Assembly: GCF_000016185.1 (NCBI RefSeq)
Contig: NC_011420.2
Span: 3,015,001 to 3,079,000, forward strand
Length of the DNA: 64,000 nucleotides
Direction: 5' to 3'
Source: Rhodospirillum centenum SW
Lineage (GTDB): Bacteria; Pseudomonadota; Alphaproteobacteria; Azospirillales; Azospirillaceae
Part shown: in pieces, positions 44,034 to 52,355 of the stretch
Layout of the letters: every line of letters begins with the position of its first letter
Numbering within the stretch: the first letter of the stretch is position 1
The notes under the pieces: model-generated
The model's database searches: none
What the model was told of the DNA's origin: nothing
What the model saw: the letters and a program-made list of their open reading frames with translations, nothing else
Translations under genes and position numbers: made by a program

Positions 44034-44717
44034 ATGGACACGATACCGATGGACGAAGTCGTGCCGACCGACGATGTCGGCCCGATGGACGAAATCGGCC
44101 CGATGGACGGGATCGGCCCGACGGGCGGCGACCGTATGGCGGGGCGGCGGGCGCCGGTGGACGGCGCCGTCGCCGAACGGCTCTGCGCCCTGCTGCTCCG
44201 TGTCGGCCGCGAGCGCGACCGCGGCGCCTTCGCTTCCCTGTTCCAGTACTTCGCCCCGCGGCTGAAGTCCTTCCTGCTGCGGCAGGGGATGGAGGCCGGC
44301 GCGGCCGAGGAGATCGTGCAGGAGGTGATGGTCAGCGTCTGGCGGCGGGCGGACAGCTTCGATCCGGCGCTGGCGACGGCCTCGACCTGGGTCTTCGCCA
44401 TTGCCCGTAACCGGCGCATCGACCTGCTGCGCCGCGAACGGCGGCCGGAGATCGACCCGGACGACCCGGCGCTCGTGCCGGAGACGGAAGTGGAGCCGGT
44501 CGACCGCGCGCACGAGGCGGAAGAACGGAACGAACGGCTGCACCGGGCGATCCGGCAGTTGCCGGCAGAACAGGCGGATCTGTTGATGATGGCCTATTTC
44601 GAGGACAAGCCGCACAGCCAGATCGCGGCCGAAAGGAACCTGCCCCTGGGAACCGTCAAGTCCCGGCTGCGGCTGGCCCTGGCCCGCCTGCGGACCGCCA
44701 TGGGGGACGAACGATGA
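44034..44717 (+). CDS. rpoE: ECF sigma factor RpoE (ChrR-controlled)
   Basis: The product is 227 aa from the ATG at 44034 (GGGAAAGGCC upstream). Residues 1-30 are an unusual acidic repeat stretch (IPMDEVVPTDDVGPMDEIGP). Region 2 is FASLFQYFAPRLKSFLLRQG, then EEIVQEVMVSVWRRADSF; region 4 is LPAEQADLLMMAYFEDKPHSQIAAERNLPLGTVKSRLRLALARLR. With ChrR next door this is the ECF11-type factor for the singlet-oxygen response. The start overlaps no upstream gene; the stop overlaps chrR by four bases. Confidence 0.9.
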   Translation: MDTIPMDEVVPTDDVGPMDEIGPMDGIGPTGGDRMAGRRAPVDGAVAERLCALLLRVGRERDRGAFASLFQYFAPRLKSFLLRQGMEAGAAEEIVQEVMVSVWRRADSFDPALATASTWVFAIARNRRIDLLRRERRPEIDPDDPALVPETEVEPVDRAHEAEERNERLHRAIRQLPAEQADLLMMAYFEDKPHSQIAAERNLPLGTVKSRLRLALARLRTAMGDER

Positions 44718-45475
44718 CGGATCAGTTCCAGATGCAGCGGGACGGCATGGACCGGCGCGGCAGCGGCTCCCCCCTCGTGCAGTACCACCCGGCGGACGAG
44801 CTTCTGGTCGCCTATGCCGCGGGGTCCCTGCCCGAGGCGATGAGCCTGATCGTCGCCACGCACCTGGCGCTCTGCCCGCACTGCCGCGCCGAGGTGCGCC
44901 GGCTGGAGGCCGTGGGCGGCGCGCTGCTGGAGGAGATGCCGGCGGCCCCCGTCTCCGACGCCCTGCTGGACGCCGTGATGGCCCGGCTGGACGCGCCGGG
45001 CGGCGACACGCTGCTGGCGCCGCCGCCCGCCGCCCTGCGGGCCACGGCCACCCGGTCCGCCGCAGCCGGCGCCATCCGGCGGACGGCCACCGCGCCGGTG
45101 CTGCCGGAACCGCTGCGCAGCTATGTCGGCCGCGATCTGGGCGGCCTCTCCTGGACCCGCATCGTCCGCGGGGTGGAGGAGGTGGCGGTGCCCTGCAGCG
45201 GCGACGCCAAGGTCAAGCTGATGCGTATCCGTCCCGGCGTCGCCGTGCCGCGGCACACGCACCGGGGCAGCGAGCTGACCCTGGTGCTCCAGGGCGGCTA
45301 CCGCGACGGCGGGCTGCACTATCTGCGCGGCGACTTCGCGGCGACGGATGCGGAGGTGGATCACGGTCCCGTGGCCGACAGCGACGGGGAGTGCATCTGC
45401 ATCGCCGTCACCGATGCCCCGCTGCGCCTGACCGGCCCGTTCGGGCGGCTGCTGAACCCCTTCATCCGGTCCTGA
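44714..45475 (+). CDS. chrR: Anti-sigma factor ChrR
   Basis: The product is 253 aa. The N-terminal zinc-binding anti-sigma domain shows HPADELLVAYAAGSLPEAMSLIVATHLALCPHCRAEV, the H..H..CxxC ligand set. The C-terminal cupin has RIRPGVAVPRHTHRGSELTLVLQGGYRD, with His/Glu ligands needed for release on singlet oxygen. It holds RpoE inactive until singlet oxygen appears. The ATGA overlap with rpoE ensures balanced synthesis. Confidence 0.92.
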   Translation: MTDQFQMQRDGMDRRGSGSPLVQYHPADELLVAYAAGSLPEAMSLIVATHLALCPHCRAEVRRLEAVGGALLEEMPAAPVSDALLDAVMARLDAPGGDTLLAPPPAALRATATRSAAAGAIRRTATAPVLPEPLRSYVGRDLGGLSWTRIVRGVEEVAVPCSGDAKVKLMRIRPGVAVPRHTHRGSELTLVLQGGYRDGGLHYLRGDFAATDAEVDHGPVADSDGECICIAVTDAPLRLTGPFGRLLNPFIRS

Positions 45476-45592
45476 TCCCCGGCCAGTCCTGACCCGGCTG
45501 CCCGCCCGGCGGGCGGGTCCGGCCTTTGCCCTTGGCCGCCCGGTCCGGGCGCGCTACCCCCGGTCCCGGACCGGCACCGGGAGGGGCATGCC

Positions 45593-46564
45593 ATGACCGA
45601 CACGCATCACCACGCTCAGGTCAACCACGGCCAGGTCAACCACGCTCAGGTCAACCACGGCCAGGTCAACCACGGCCAGGTCAACCACGCTCAGGTCAAC
45701 CACGGCCGGGCCGACCATGACGGGTCCCCCGGCGTCAGGGTCCACCGCGTCCAGGGGGGCGGCGGCATCGGGCTGTCGGTGCTGGAGGCGGGCGATCCCG
45801 CCGGCCCGCCGATCCTGTTCCTGCACGGATTCTGCCAGAGTGCGCTGGCCTGGCGTCCCCTGTTCCAGGGGCCGCTGGCGGCGCGCTTCCGCCTGCTGGC
45901 CATGGACCTGCGCGGCCATGGCGGGTCAGACCGGCCCGACGCGGCCGGCGCTCCCGGACCCTATGCCGACGGCGACCTCTGGGCCGACGACGTGGCCGGG
46001 GCGCTGGCCGGGCTGGGGATGGAGAAGGCGGTGCTGGTGGGCTGGTCCTACGGCGGGGCGGTGCTGGCCGACCATCTGCGCCGGCATGGCGCGGCGCGGG
46101 TGGCCGGCATCGTGCTGGCCGGGGCCTGCCCGCGGCTGGGAGCGGCGGCGCGGCCCTTCATGGGGCCGCTGGGCCGGCAGCATTTCCCGGCGCTCATGGG
46201 CGGCGACTTCGCGGCCCAGGTGGCGGCCTGCCGGGCGCTGGCGCACGGCATGACGGTCGCCCCCGTGGCGCCGGAGGATCTGGAGACCGGCATCGCCGCG
46301 ACCATGAGCGTGCCGCCGGCCGTGCGCCGGGGGATGATGCGGCGGGAGGCGGATTTCGATCCGGTGCTGGCGGCCTATGACGGGCCGGCCCTGATCGTCC
46401 ATGGGGCGGAAGACCGGGTGGTGCTGCCCGATCTGGCGCGGCATCTGGCCGGGCTGCTGCCGCAGGCCCGGCTGCATCTCTATGACGGGGTCGGGCATGC
46501 CCCCTTCCAGGAGCGGCCGGACCGCTTCGCCGCCGATCTGGCGGCCTTCATGGATGCGCTGTGA
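45593..46564 (+). CDS. Alpha/beta hydrolase with His-rich repeat N-terminus
   Basis: The product is 323 aa. The catalytic domain has LFLHGFCQSALAWRPLF, VGWSYGGAVLADHL (nucleophile Ser in GWSYGG), HGAEDRVV (Asp) and GVGHAPFQERPDRF (His). The first ~45 residues consist of MTDTHH then seven five-residue units of the form HAQVN/HGQVN. They could bind metal. The substrate is unknown. Confidence 0.8.
   Translation: MTDTHHHAQVNHGQVNHAQVNHGQVNHGQVNHAQVNHGRADHDGSPGVRVHRVQGGGGIGLSVLEAGDPAGPPILFLHGFCQSALAWRPLFQGPLAARFRLLAMDLRGHGGSDRPDAAGAPGPYADGDLWADDVAGALAGLGMEKAVLVGWSYGGAVLADHLRRHGAARVAGIVLAGACPRLGAAARPFMGPLGRQHFPALMGGDFAAQVAACRALAHGMTVAPVAPEDLETGIAATMSVPPAVRRGMMRREADFDPVLAAYDGPALIVHGAEDRVVLPDLARHLAGLLPQARLHLYDGVGHAPFQERPDRFAADLAAFMDAL
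45611..45715 (+). repeat. Seven tandem 15-bp units (His-x-Gln-Val-Asn)
   Basis: Units alternate between cacgctcaggtcaac and cacggccaggtcaac; six fit one or other form exactly and the seventh is degenerate (cacggccgggccgac). Each encodes His-Ala/Gly-Gln-Val-Asn in the hydrolase frame. The frame is preserved whatever the unit number. Confidence 0.95.
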
Positions 46565-46588
46565 GGGGCTGTTCCGCGTGACGCGGGC

Positions 46589-46816
46589 TCAGGCCGCGGC
46601 GCGGCCGCTTGCCGGCGGGGTCGGGGGTGGCAGCAGCAGGCAGTTGCCCGCCGGCACCGCCGACGCCTGACCGCCGGCATCCTCGATGATGGCCCAGCGC
46701 CCCTCCAGCGCGGTGCAGCGCCCGATCATGCCCATGCCGTCCACGAAGACGTCGCGGCCGACAAGGTCGTGCGGGTCCTGGGGGGGCGAAAGCGGCGGGG
46801 CGGTCCTGCCCGGCAT
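46589..46816 (-). CDS. Small hypothetical protein
   Basis: The product is 75 aa from the ATG at 46816, after GAGAGGACGACC. The core is DLVGRDVFVDGMGMIGRCTALEGRWAIIEDAGG, which looks like a small beta-barrel fold; the ends are Pro-rich. No family recognised. Confidence 0.45.
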   Translation of the reverse strand: MPGRTAPPLSPPQDPHDLVGRDVFVDGMGMIGRCTALEGRWAIIEDAGGQASAVPAGNCLLLPPPTPPASGRAAA

Positions 46817-47189
46817 GGTCGTCCTCTCCTTGCGCCGTTGCATCCGGAAAGACCAACAGGCGATCCGGCCCCAGGCTCCCTGGTCCCGTCCGGTTCCGCA
46901 GACTGTGCCATCTCTTGTCATACCGGCGCCCGTCCCATGGGGCGCGGACTCTTCCCGGCCGGGCCGTGTCCGGGCCGGCGGACAGGGACGGCATGCCGCG
47001 GCCGTTCTCTCCGGTCGGGGGCCGTCCGTCGGGACAACGGGGACAGGATGGCGCGTCACCCGTGAAGAATGGGTAAACGGTTCTGCCGCAGAATGAGTTG
47101 GCGGAAGAACGGGCGCCAGGGATATCGGAGGGAAAGGCAGGGCCGCGAAGGGGCGGACCGGCGCGCGGGGCGCGCGCCCGCCGGGGGGA
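46817..47189. other. Intergenic region, no supported gene
   Basis: The gap separates two minus-strand genes, the 75-aa ORF and fnr. It includes sequence in which no frame shows a convincing protein. A GC-rich inverted repeat, gcgcgcggggcgcgc (about 47160-47175), lies just downstream of fnr and could assist termination. Confidence 0.4.
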
Positions 47190-47927
47190 TCAGGTCCCCT
47201 CGGCCAGGTCGAAGATCTGGTCCAGGTCGTGGATCTGGACCTTGTTGCCTTCGAGCAGGGAGATCACCCGGCTGGTCTTGAGCTGGGTGAAGGTCCGGCT
47301 GACGGTTTCCGTCGTCAGGCCGAGATAGTCCGCGATGTCGGCCCGGCTCATGGGCACATGCACCGGGTTCTCCTTGTGGCCGCGGCGCTGCGCCCGCTGC
47401 GACAGCATCATCAGGAAGGAGCAGATCTTCTCCTTCGCCGTCTTGCGGCCGAGCAGCAGCATCTGGTCCTGCGCCGCCGCCAGCTCGTTCGAGGCCATGG
47501 AGAACAGCCGCCGCTGCATCTTGGGGAATTCCTCCAGCAGCGCGTCCATGCGCCGGCGGGGGAAACGGCAGAGCGTCACCGGGGTGACGGATTCGGCGGA
47601 ATAGGCATAGGTGTCGTTGACCGACAGGCCCAGGAAGTCCCCCGGCAGCAGGAAGCCGGTGATCTGCCGCCGCCCGTCGGGCAGCAGCTTGTAGAGCTTC
47701 ATGGTGCCGGCGGTGACGTTGTAGAGCGTCTCGGCCGGATCGCCCTCGGCGAAGATCGTATGGCCTGCCTCGTGCCGCACGGTCTGGAGAATCTCGGCCA
47801 GACGGCGCAGCTCCTCGACCTCCAGTGCGGCACAGACCGTCAGCGAACGGACCGGGCAGGCGCCGCACGGGTTTATGTCGGCATGAGCATTCAGGTCCCT
47901 GACCCTCCCCATATCAAACGGAGGCAT
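47190..47927 (-). CDS. fnr: FNR/FnrN-type oxygen-sensing regulator
   Basis: The product is 245 aa. NPCGACPVRSLTVC near residue 20 gives the CxxC...C cluster ligands of FNR proteins; the fourth Cys is in TPVTLCRFP. The cAMP-like domain has RQITGFLLPGDFLGL, and the HTH is SRADIADYLGLTTETVSRTFTQLKTSRVI with the FNR recognition helix ETVSR. With a 4Fe-4S cluster it would activate anaerobic genes and lose the cluster in oxygen. The ATG at 47927 (GGAGG-like upstream) was chosen. Confidence 0.9.
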   Translation of the reverse strand: MPPFDMGRVRDLNAHADINPCGACPVRSLTVCAALEVEELRRLAEILQTVRHEAGHTIFAEGDPAETLYNVTAGTMKLYKLLPDGRRQITGFLLPGDFLGLSVNDTYAYSAESVTPVTLCRFPRRRMDALLEEFPKMQRRLFSMASNELAAAQDQMLLLGRKTAKEKICSFLMMLSQRAQRRGHKENPVHVPMSRADIADYLGLTTETVSRTFTQLKTSRVISLLEGNKVQIHDLDQIFDLAEGT

Positions 47928-48215
47928 TGCCGACTCCCGACGACCCATGTTGCGGGCGAATAATGCGCCCAACGCTGTAAATTGGCAACCGCCGTAAGGT
48001 GCGCGGCCGTTGTGGCAGTTGCGCACATTGGCGGTGGACCCGCCGCAGGCAGGTCGCGGGCAAGCAGAGCCCCCCGATACTCACAAGTTTTCAAGGGTCT
48101 TGCGCAGTCGTGGCGGTGTGGCTGCTTCAGAACGCCACGGCATCTCTCGTAATGTCTAATCTGGACTGTCCGGGCAGGGAGTTACCCCGGACGGGCGGGT
48201 CTCCGGGAACTGGTC
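47928..48215. other. Divergent region between fnr and the GNAT-like gene
   Basis: No gene is supported. It must contain promoters for both neighbours. The FNR-box at 48216 lies at its right edge. No FNR box is seen close to the fnr start codon itself. Confidence 0.4.
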
Positions 48216-48229
48216 TTGATCCAAGTCAA
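48216..48229. promoter_or_regulatory. FNR box
   Basis: TTGATCCAAGTCAA matches the TTGAT-N4-ATCAA FNR consensus at nine of ten defined positions (GTCAA in place of ATCAA). It is 55 bp before the start of the 170-aa gene at 48284 and 289 bp from the fnr start, so regulation of the former is more likely. Confidence 0.7.
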
Positions 48230-48283
48230 GGTCTTTTCCGGGGCGGCGGGCCAGTCTGGACCGGCGTGAATACCGGAAGCACC

Positions 48284-48796
48284 ATGCCTGACAGCTATGT
48301 TGCCAAGCCGCTGGACGCCCGGCGCATCGACCAGGCCTTCCCCGTCGTTCAGACCGTCCTGCCCCGGCTGGGGCTGGAGCGGTGGCGTGCCTATGCGGCC
48401 GAGATGATCGGCGCGACTCCGGCGGAGGTCGGGGCCGCGCCGGGCAAGGTGGTGCGGCTGCCGACGGCGCAGCCGACCGGGATCATCGTGGCCCAGCTCC
48501 GGCACGGCTACATCCACGGCCTGTTCGCCTACACGGTGCTGCCCAACCTCTGCCATGGCAAGGTGTTGCAGGTGGACCTGATGGTCGCGGCCGACATGTT
48601 CGACCCCGCCGCCATCGCCGAGGCGCTGCTGGCGGAGATGGACCGGCTGGCCCGCCAGCTCCGCTGCGACGCCATCCATCTGTCGCTGCCCAAGCCGCCC
48701 GCCGGCTCGCAGTACGACCGCATCCTCCAGCTCGGCCTCGTCAGCGAGGGCGTGCGTCTGTGCAAGTCCCTCACCCCGGCGGAAGCCGCAGGCTGA
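48284..48796 (+). CDS. Probable GNAT-like acetyltransferase / hypothetical, FNR-regulated
   Basis: The product is 170 aa. The pattern GIIVAQLRHGYIHGLFAYTVLPNLCHGKVLQVDLMVAADMFDPAAIAEALLAEMDRLARQLRCDAIHLSLP resembles a GNAT-type fold, but the acetyl-CoA loop is not clear. The end is GLVSEGVRLCKSLTP. The location beside fnr with an FNR box suggests a role under low oxygen. I do not recognise it with certainty. Confidence 0.55.
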   Translation: MPDSYVAKPLDARRIDQAFPVVQTVLPRLGLERWRAYAAEMIGATPAEVGAAPGKVVRLPTAQPTGIIVAQLRHGYIHGLFAYTVLPNLCHGKVLQVDLMVAADMFDPAAIAEALLAEMDRLARQLRCDAIHLSLPKPPAGSQYDRILQLGLVSEGVRLCKSLTPAEAAG

Positions 48797-48880
48797 GTCG
48801 CGGCCCCGTCCGTCGCAATGCGCGGCGGCAATGCGCGCCGGACCGTTGCAAGCCGGCGCGGCGGCGTTATCTTCCGCCCC

Positions 48881-50098
48881 ATGACCGACATCGCCCCCGC
48901 TTCCGCGTCCGCCAAGGACTACCCCGTTCTCCGTCTCCAGGCCGGCCGCCACAAGCGCGCCCAGCACGGCCATCCCTGGGTCTATTCCAACGAGGTCCAG
49001 ATGGACACGGCGGCCAAGGCGCTGCCGGCCGGGTCCATCGTGCGGGTGCTGGATGCCGGCGGCGGCTTCCTCGGCCTCGCCACCTTCAACCCGCACACGC
49101 TGATCGCCTGCCGCTTCCTGTCGCGCGATCCGGCCGTGCGCGTCGATGCCGGCTTCTTCGCCGCCCGCATCCGCCGCGCGCTGGAGATCCGCGAGCGCCT
49201 GTTCGACCGGCCCTTCTACCGGCTGGTGCATGCCGAGAGCGACGGGCTGCCGGCGCTGATCGTGGACCGCTACGGCGACACGGTGGTGGTGCAGGCCAAC
49301 ACGGTCGCCATGGACGCCCGCCTGCCGGAGATCCTGGAGGCGCTGGACACGGTGCTGGCGCCGCGCGCCATCGTGCTGCGCAACGACAGCGCCGCCCGCT
49401 CCTACGAGGGGCTGCCGGAGGAGGTGCGGGTCGCCAAGGGCGAGGTCTCCGGCCTGATCCCGGTGGAGGAGAACGGCGCCACCTTCTTCGCCGACCTCTC
49501 GGGCGGGCAGAAGACCGGCTGGTTCTTCGACCAGCGCGACAACCGCTCCTTCATCGCCAACCTCTGCCGCGGCAGGCGCACCATCGACTTCTACACCTAC
49601 ACCGGCGGTTTCGGCGTGCTGGCCGCGGCCCGCGGCGCCGCCCACGTCACCCTGGTGGACCGCTCGCAGGCCGCCCTGGACATCGCCCTGAAGGCGGCCG
49701 CGGCCAACGGCTGCGCCGACCGGGTGGAGGCGCGCAAGGCCGACGCCTTCCACGAGCTGGAGAAGCTGGTGGCCGAGGGCCAGCGCTGGGAGGTGGTGAT
49801 CTGCGATCCGCCGGCCTTCGTGAAGTCGCGCAAGGATCTGGCCGTCGGCAGCCGTGCCTACCGCAAGATGACCAAGGCCGCGGCCCGGCTGACCGCCCCC
49901 GGCGGGATGCTGCTGGTGGCGAGCTGCTCGCACAACATGGAGCCGCCGCTGTTCCACCAGGAGGTCGCCCGCGGCGTGGCCGAGGCGGGACGCGACTCCC
50001 GCATCCTGCGCTTCGCCGGCGCCGGCCCGGACCATCCGGTGCACCCGCTGCTGCCGGAGACGCAGTACCTCAAGGCCATGGTGCTGGCCCTGGACTGA
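48881..50098 (+). CDS. rlmI: Class I rRNA methyltransferase (RlmI-like)
   Basis: The product is 405 aa. A PUA-type N-terminus (LRLQAGRHKRAQHGHPWVYSNEV) leads to the central domain and the methyltransferase: FYTYTGGFGVLAAARGAAHVTLVDRSQAALDIA (SAM site) and VVICDPPAFVKSRKDL (motif IV). It ends LLPETQYLKAMVLALD. E. coli RlmI makes m5C1962 in 23S rRNA; the exact target here is inferred from the family. Confidence 0.88.
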   Translation: MTDIAPASASAKDYPVLRLQAGRHKRAQHGHPWVYSNEVQMDTAAKALPAGSIVRVLDAGGGFLGLATFNPHTLIACRFLSRDPAVRVDAGFFAARIRRALEIRERLFDRPFYRLVHAESDGLPALIVDRYGDTVVVQANTVAMDARLPEILEALDTVLAPRAIVLRNDSAARSYEGLPEEVRVAKGEVSGLIPVEENGATFFADLSGGQKTGWFFDQRDNRSFIANLCRGRRTIDFYTYTGGFGVLAAARGAAHVTLVDRSQAALDIALKAAAANGCADRVEARKADAFHELEKLVAEGQRWEVVICDPPAFVKSRKDLAVGSRAYRKMTKAAARLTAPGGMLLVASCSHNMEPPLFHQEVARGVAEAGRDSRILRFAGAGPDHPVHPLLPETQYLKAMVLALD

Positions 50099-50110
50099 GG
50101 CGGCGCGCCG

Positions 50111-50629
50111 TCAGGGCACATCGGCGATGCGCAGCCAGAGGCGGCCGGGCGGGGCCACCTCCGGCGGTCCCACGGGGCTGAAGCCGTAGCCCCGGTAGAA
50201 CGCCTCCGCCCGCCCGTCGGTGGCGTCCAGCACGACAGCCTGCACCCCGACCTCCGAACTGACGCGCTTCGCCCGGCGCAGGGCGTCGGCGAACAGCAGG
50301 GTGCCGATGCCCCGCCCGCGGTAGCGCCGGTCCACGCCGAAGCCGGCGATCCGGATGGCCCCCGCGGCGGCGTCGGGGCGCAGCTTCGCCGCCGCCCCCG
50401 TCCGCCAGCCGTCGATGCGGTGGCCGTGCAGGGTGTAGAAGCCGCGCACCCGCGCGTCGCCGCTCTCCACCGCCACGAAGGCGCGGCCCAGATGCACGGC
50501 CTGCAGGGCCAGCGCGTCCGCAAGGTATGCGTTCACAAGCGGCATCCCGGCGTCGAAGCCGGCCGTCACATGCTCCGGTCCCAGCGGTTCGATGCGGAGG
50601 CGCGGCAGCGTCTCAGCAGATCGGTTCAT
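50111..50629 (-). CDS. GNAT toxin of a type II toxin-antitoxin pair (TacT/AtaT-like)
   Basis: The product is 172 aa. The GNAT core is AGFGVDRRYRGRGIGTLLFADALRRA (acetyl-CoA loop RRYRGRGIG), then VVLDATDGRAEAFYRGYGFSPVG. TacT/AtaT toxins acetylate aminoacyl-tRNAs. The immediately preceding DUF1778-type gene overlaps it by 17 bp, the standard layout for this toxin class. The ATG at 50644 is an alternative start. Confidence 0.85.
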   Translation of the reverse strand: MNRSAETLPRLRIEPLGPEHVTAGFDAGMPLVNAYLADALALQAVHLGRAFVAVESGDARVRGFYTLHGHRIDGWRTGAAAKLRPDAAAGAIRIAGFGVDRRYRGRGIGTLLFADALRRAKRVSSEVGVQAVVLDATDGRAEAFYRGYGFSPVGPPEVAPPGRLWLRIADVP

Positions 50630-50948
50630 CCACCACCCGCTCATAGACGTCCATCAGATCGCGCAGGGCGCTGCTGGGCGACGGCGGGGTGTCCAGGGCG
50701 GCGGCAAGGGCTTCGAACTGCTGGATCGGCAGACGGGTGGAAAAGCGCGTCTCCAGCTCCGCCAGCGCCCGGTCGAAGGCGGCCTTGGTGACGAAGTCCG
50801 AGGTGTCCTGCCCGGCCAGCAGCGCCGCCGCTTCGATCGTCCGCTTCACCGAGGGGCGGACGCGCTGTTCCATCCGGTCGCTCCGCCGTTCGTCGGCCGC
50901 GGCCGCCAGGGTATCGGGAAGCCGCCCCAGATCCGTCACTGCTGACAT
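50613..50948 (-). CDS. DUF1778/TacA-type antitoxin
   Basis: The product is 111 aa. The ribbon-helix-helix part is RMEQRVRPSVKRTIEAAALLAGQDTSDFVTKAAFDRALAELE, matching the DUF1778 pattern. The C-terminal tail (QQFEALAAALDTPP) fits the toxin-wrapping segment, and it ends VYERVVDEPIC. It neutralises the GNAT toxin and represses the operon through the palindrome upstream. The ATG at 50948 was chosen. Confidence 0.85.
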   Translation of the reverse strand: MSAVTDLGRLPDTLAAAADERRSDRMEQRVRPSVKRTIEAAALLAGQDTSDFVTKAAFDRALAELETRFSTRLPIQQFEALAAALDTPPSPSSALRDLMDVYERVVDEPIC

Positions 50949-50960
50949 CGCCGTTCCCTC

Positions 50961-50981
50961 TGTCCGGTAAATGTACGGACA
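50961..50981. promoter_or_regulatory. Palindromic operator of the GNAT/DUF1778 pair
   Basis: TGTCCG-N9-CGGACA is a perfect 6-bp inverted repeat with partly symmetric centre (ggTAaatgTAc), starting 13 bp upstream of the antitoxin start. RHH antitoxins bind such palindromes for autorepression; binding here is inference. Confidence 0.6.
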
Positions 50982-51221
50982 ACGATGGGGCAAGCCGTTT
51001 CACTTGTCAAACCATACCGACAGGACCTTCCGACGGACCCCGCCCGCAGCCCGGACGGGATCGCCCGTCCGCGCCGCGGACGGACGCGGCGGATGGGAAA
51101 GCTCCCCGATCGGGGCGCCGTCGCCACGGCTGCCCCGATCGGAACGCGACACTCGGAAAAAATATGACGGCGCTGTGACGCAGCGTGCAGGTCCGGCTTG
51201 ACTCCCCCTTTTACTCTGCGC
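50982..51221. other. Region between the TA pair and nadA
   Basis: No gene is supported. TTGACT at 51198-51203 looks like a -35 element for nadA, but I see no convincing -10 at standard spacing; the palindromic region beyond it may overlap the promoter. Confidence 0.4.
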
Positions 51222-51254
51222 GAGCATAACCAGATAAATGCTCAAATCGAGCAT
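51222..51254. promoter_or_regulatory. Palindromic operator upstream of nadABC
   Basis: ATGCTC (51238-51243) and GAGCAT (51249-51254) form a perfect inverted repeat with spacer AAATC, and a further GAGCAT lies at 51222-51227. The position, 62 bp before nadA, suits a repressor of NAD synthesis. Palindromic NadQ-type operators have been described upstream of nad genes in alphaproteobacteria; which repressor acts here is not shown. Confidence 0.55.
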
Positions 51255-51315
51255 AAGTCCCGTCCGCCGCCGCGTCCCGCCGGCCGGACGCGGGCCGGAA
51301 CCGGAGGACGTCCCC

Positions 51316-52329
51316 ATGGCCATCGCCGAGATGGACCTTGCCTACACCCCCGCCGTCGCCGAAGCGACCCGGCCGCTCTACGACCGCGTGCGCCATGTCA
51401 TTCCGGAGGTGGAATGGCCGTTCCATGCGCCGCTGGTGCAGGCGATCAACCGGCTGAAGCGGGAGCGCGGCGCCGTCATCCTGGCGCACAACTACCAGAC
51501 GCCGGAGATCTATCATTGCGTGGCCGACATCGTCGGCGACAGCCTGGCCCTGGCGCGCGAGGCGACGCGCACCGATGCCGGCGTGATCGTCCTGGCCGGC
51601 GTCCATTTCATGGCCGAAACGGCCAAGATCCTGAACCCTGAGAAGACCGTGCTGATCCCGGACGCGGGCGCCGGCTGCTCCCTGGCCGAGAGCATCACGG
51701 CGGCCGACGTGCGCCTGCTGCGCGAGCGCTATCCCGGCGTGCCGGTCGCCACCTACGTCAACACCTCCGCCGCGGTGAAGGCGGAGAGCGATGTCTGCAT
51801 CACCTCGGGCAACGCGGTGGACGTGATCGAGGCGCTGCCCGGCGACAGCGTGCTCTGCATCCCCGACGAATATCTCGCCCTGTGGGTGGCGACCCAGACC
51901 CGCAAGAAGGTGATCGCCTGGAAGGGCCACTGCGAGGTGCATGAGCGCTTCACGGGGGAGCAGCTTGCCGCCTACCGCCGGCAGTTCCATGGCGACCTGA
52001 TCATCATCGCCCACCCCGAATGCCCGCCCGACGTGCTGGCGGAGGCGGACTTCGTCGGCTCCACCGCCAAGATGCAGGGCTTCGTGGAGACGCAGCGGCC
52101 GAAGCGGGTGCTGATGGTCACCGAATGCTCCATGGCGGACAATCTGGAGGCGGCGAACCCGGCGGTGGAGTTCGTGAAGCCCTGCAACCTGTGCCCGCAC
52201 ATGAAGCGCATCACCCTGTCCAACATCCTGCAGTCGCTGACGACGCTGGAGCCGCGGGTGGAGGTCGATGCCGCCGTGGCCGCGCGCGCCCGCCGCGCCG
52301 TGGACCGGATGCTGGAGCTGAGCCGCTGA
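51316..52329 (+). CDS. nadA: Quinolinate synthase A
   Basis: The product is 337 aa from the ATG at 51316. The fold markers are [62 protein letters not shown] and the C-terminal [17 protein letters not shown]. Three Cys hold a 4Fe-4S cluster. It condenses iminoaspartate (from NadB) with DHAP to quinolinate. It is first in the nadA-nadB-nadC operon. Confidence 0.95.
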   Translation: MAIAEMDLAYTPAVAEATRPLYDRVRHVIPEVEWPFHAPLVQAINRLKRERGAVILAHNYQTPEIYHCVADIVGDSLALAREATRTDAGVIVLAGVHFMAETAKILNPEKTVLIPDAGAGCSLAESITAADVRLLRERYPGVPVATYVNTSAAVKAESDVCITSGNAVDVIEALPGDSVLCIPDEYLALWVATQTRKKVIAWKGHCEVHERFTGEQLAAYRRQFHGDLIIIAHPECPPDVLAEADFVGSTAKMQGFVETQRPKRVLMVTECSMADNLEAANPAVEFVKPCNLCPHMKRITLSNILQSLTTLEPRVEVDAAVAARARRAVDRMLELSR

Positions 52330-52355
52330 CCCGCGCCGCGGGAGGAGGGAGCATC

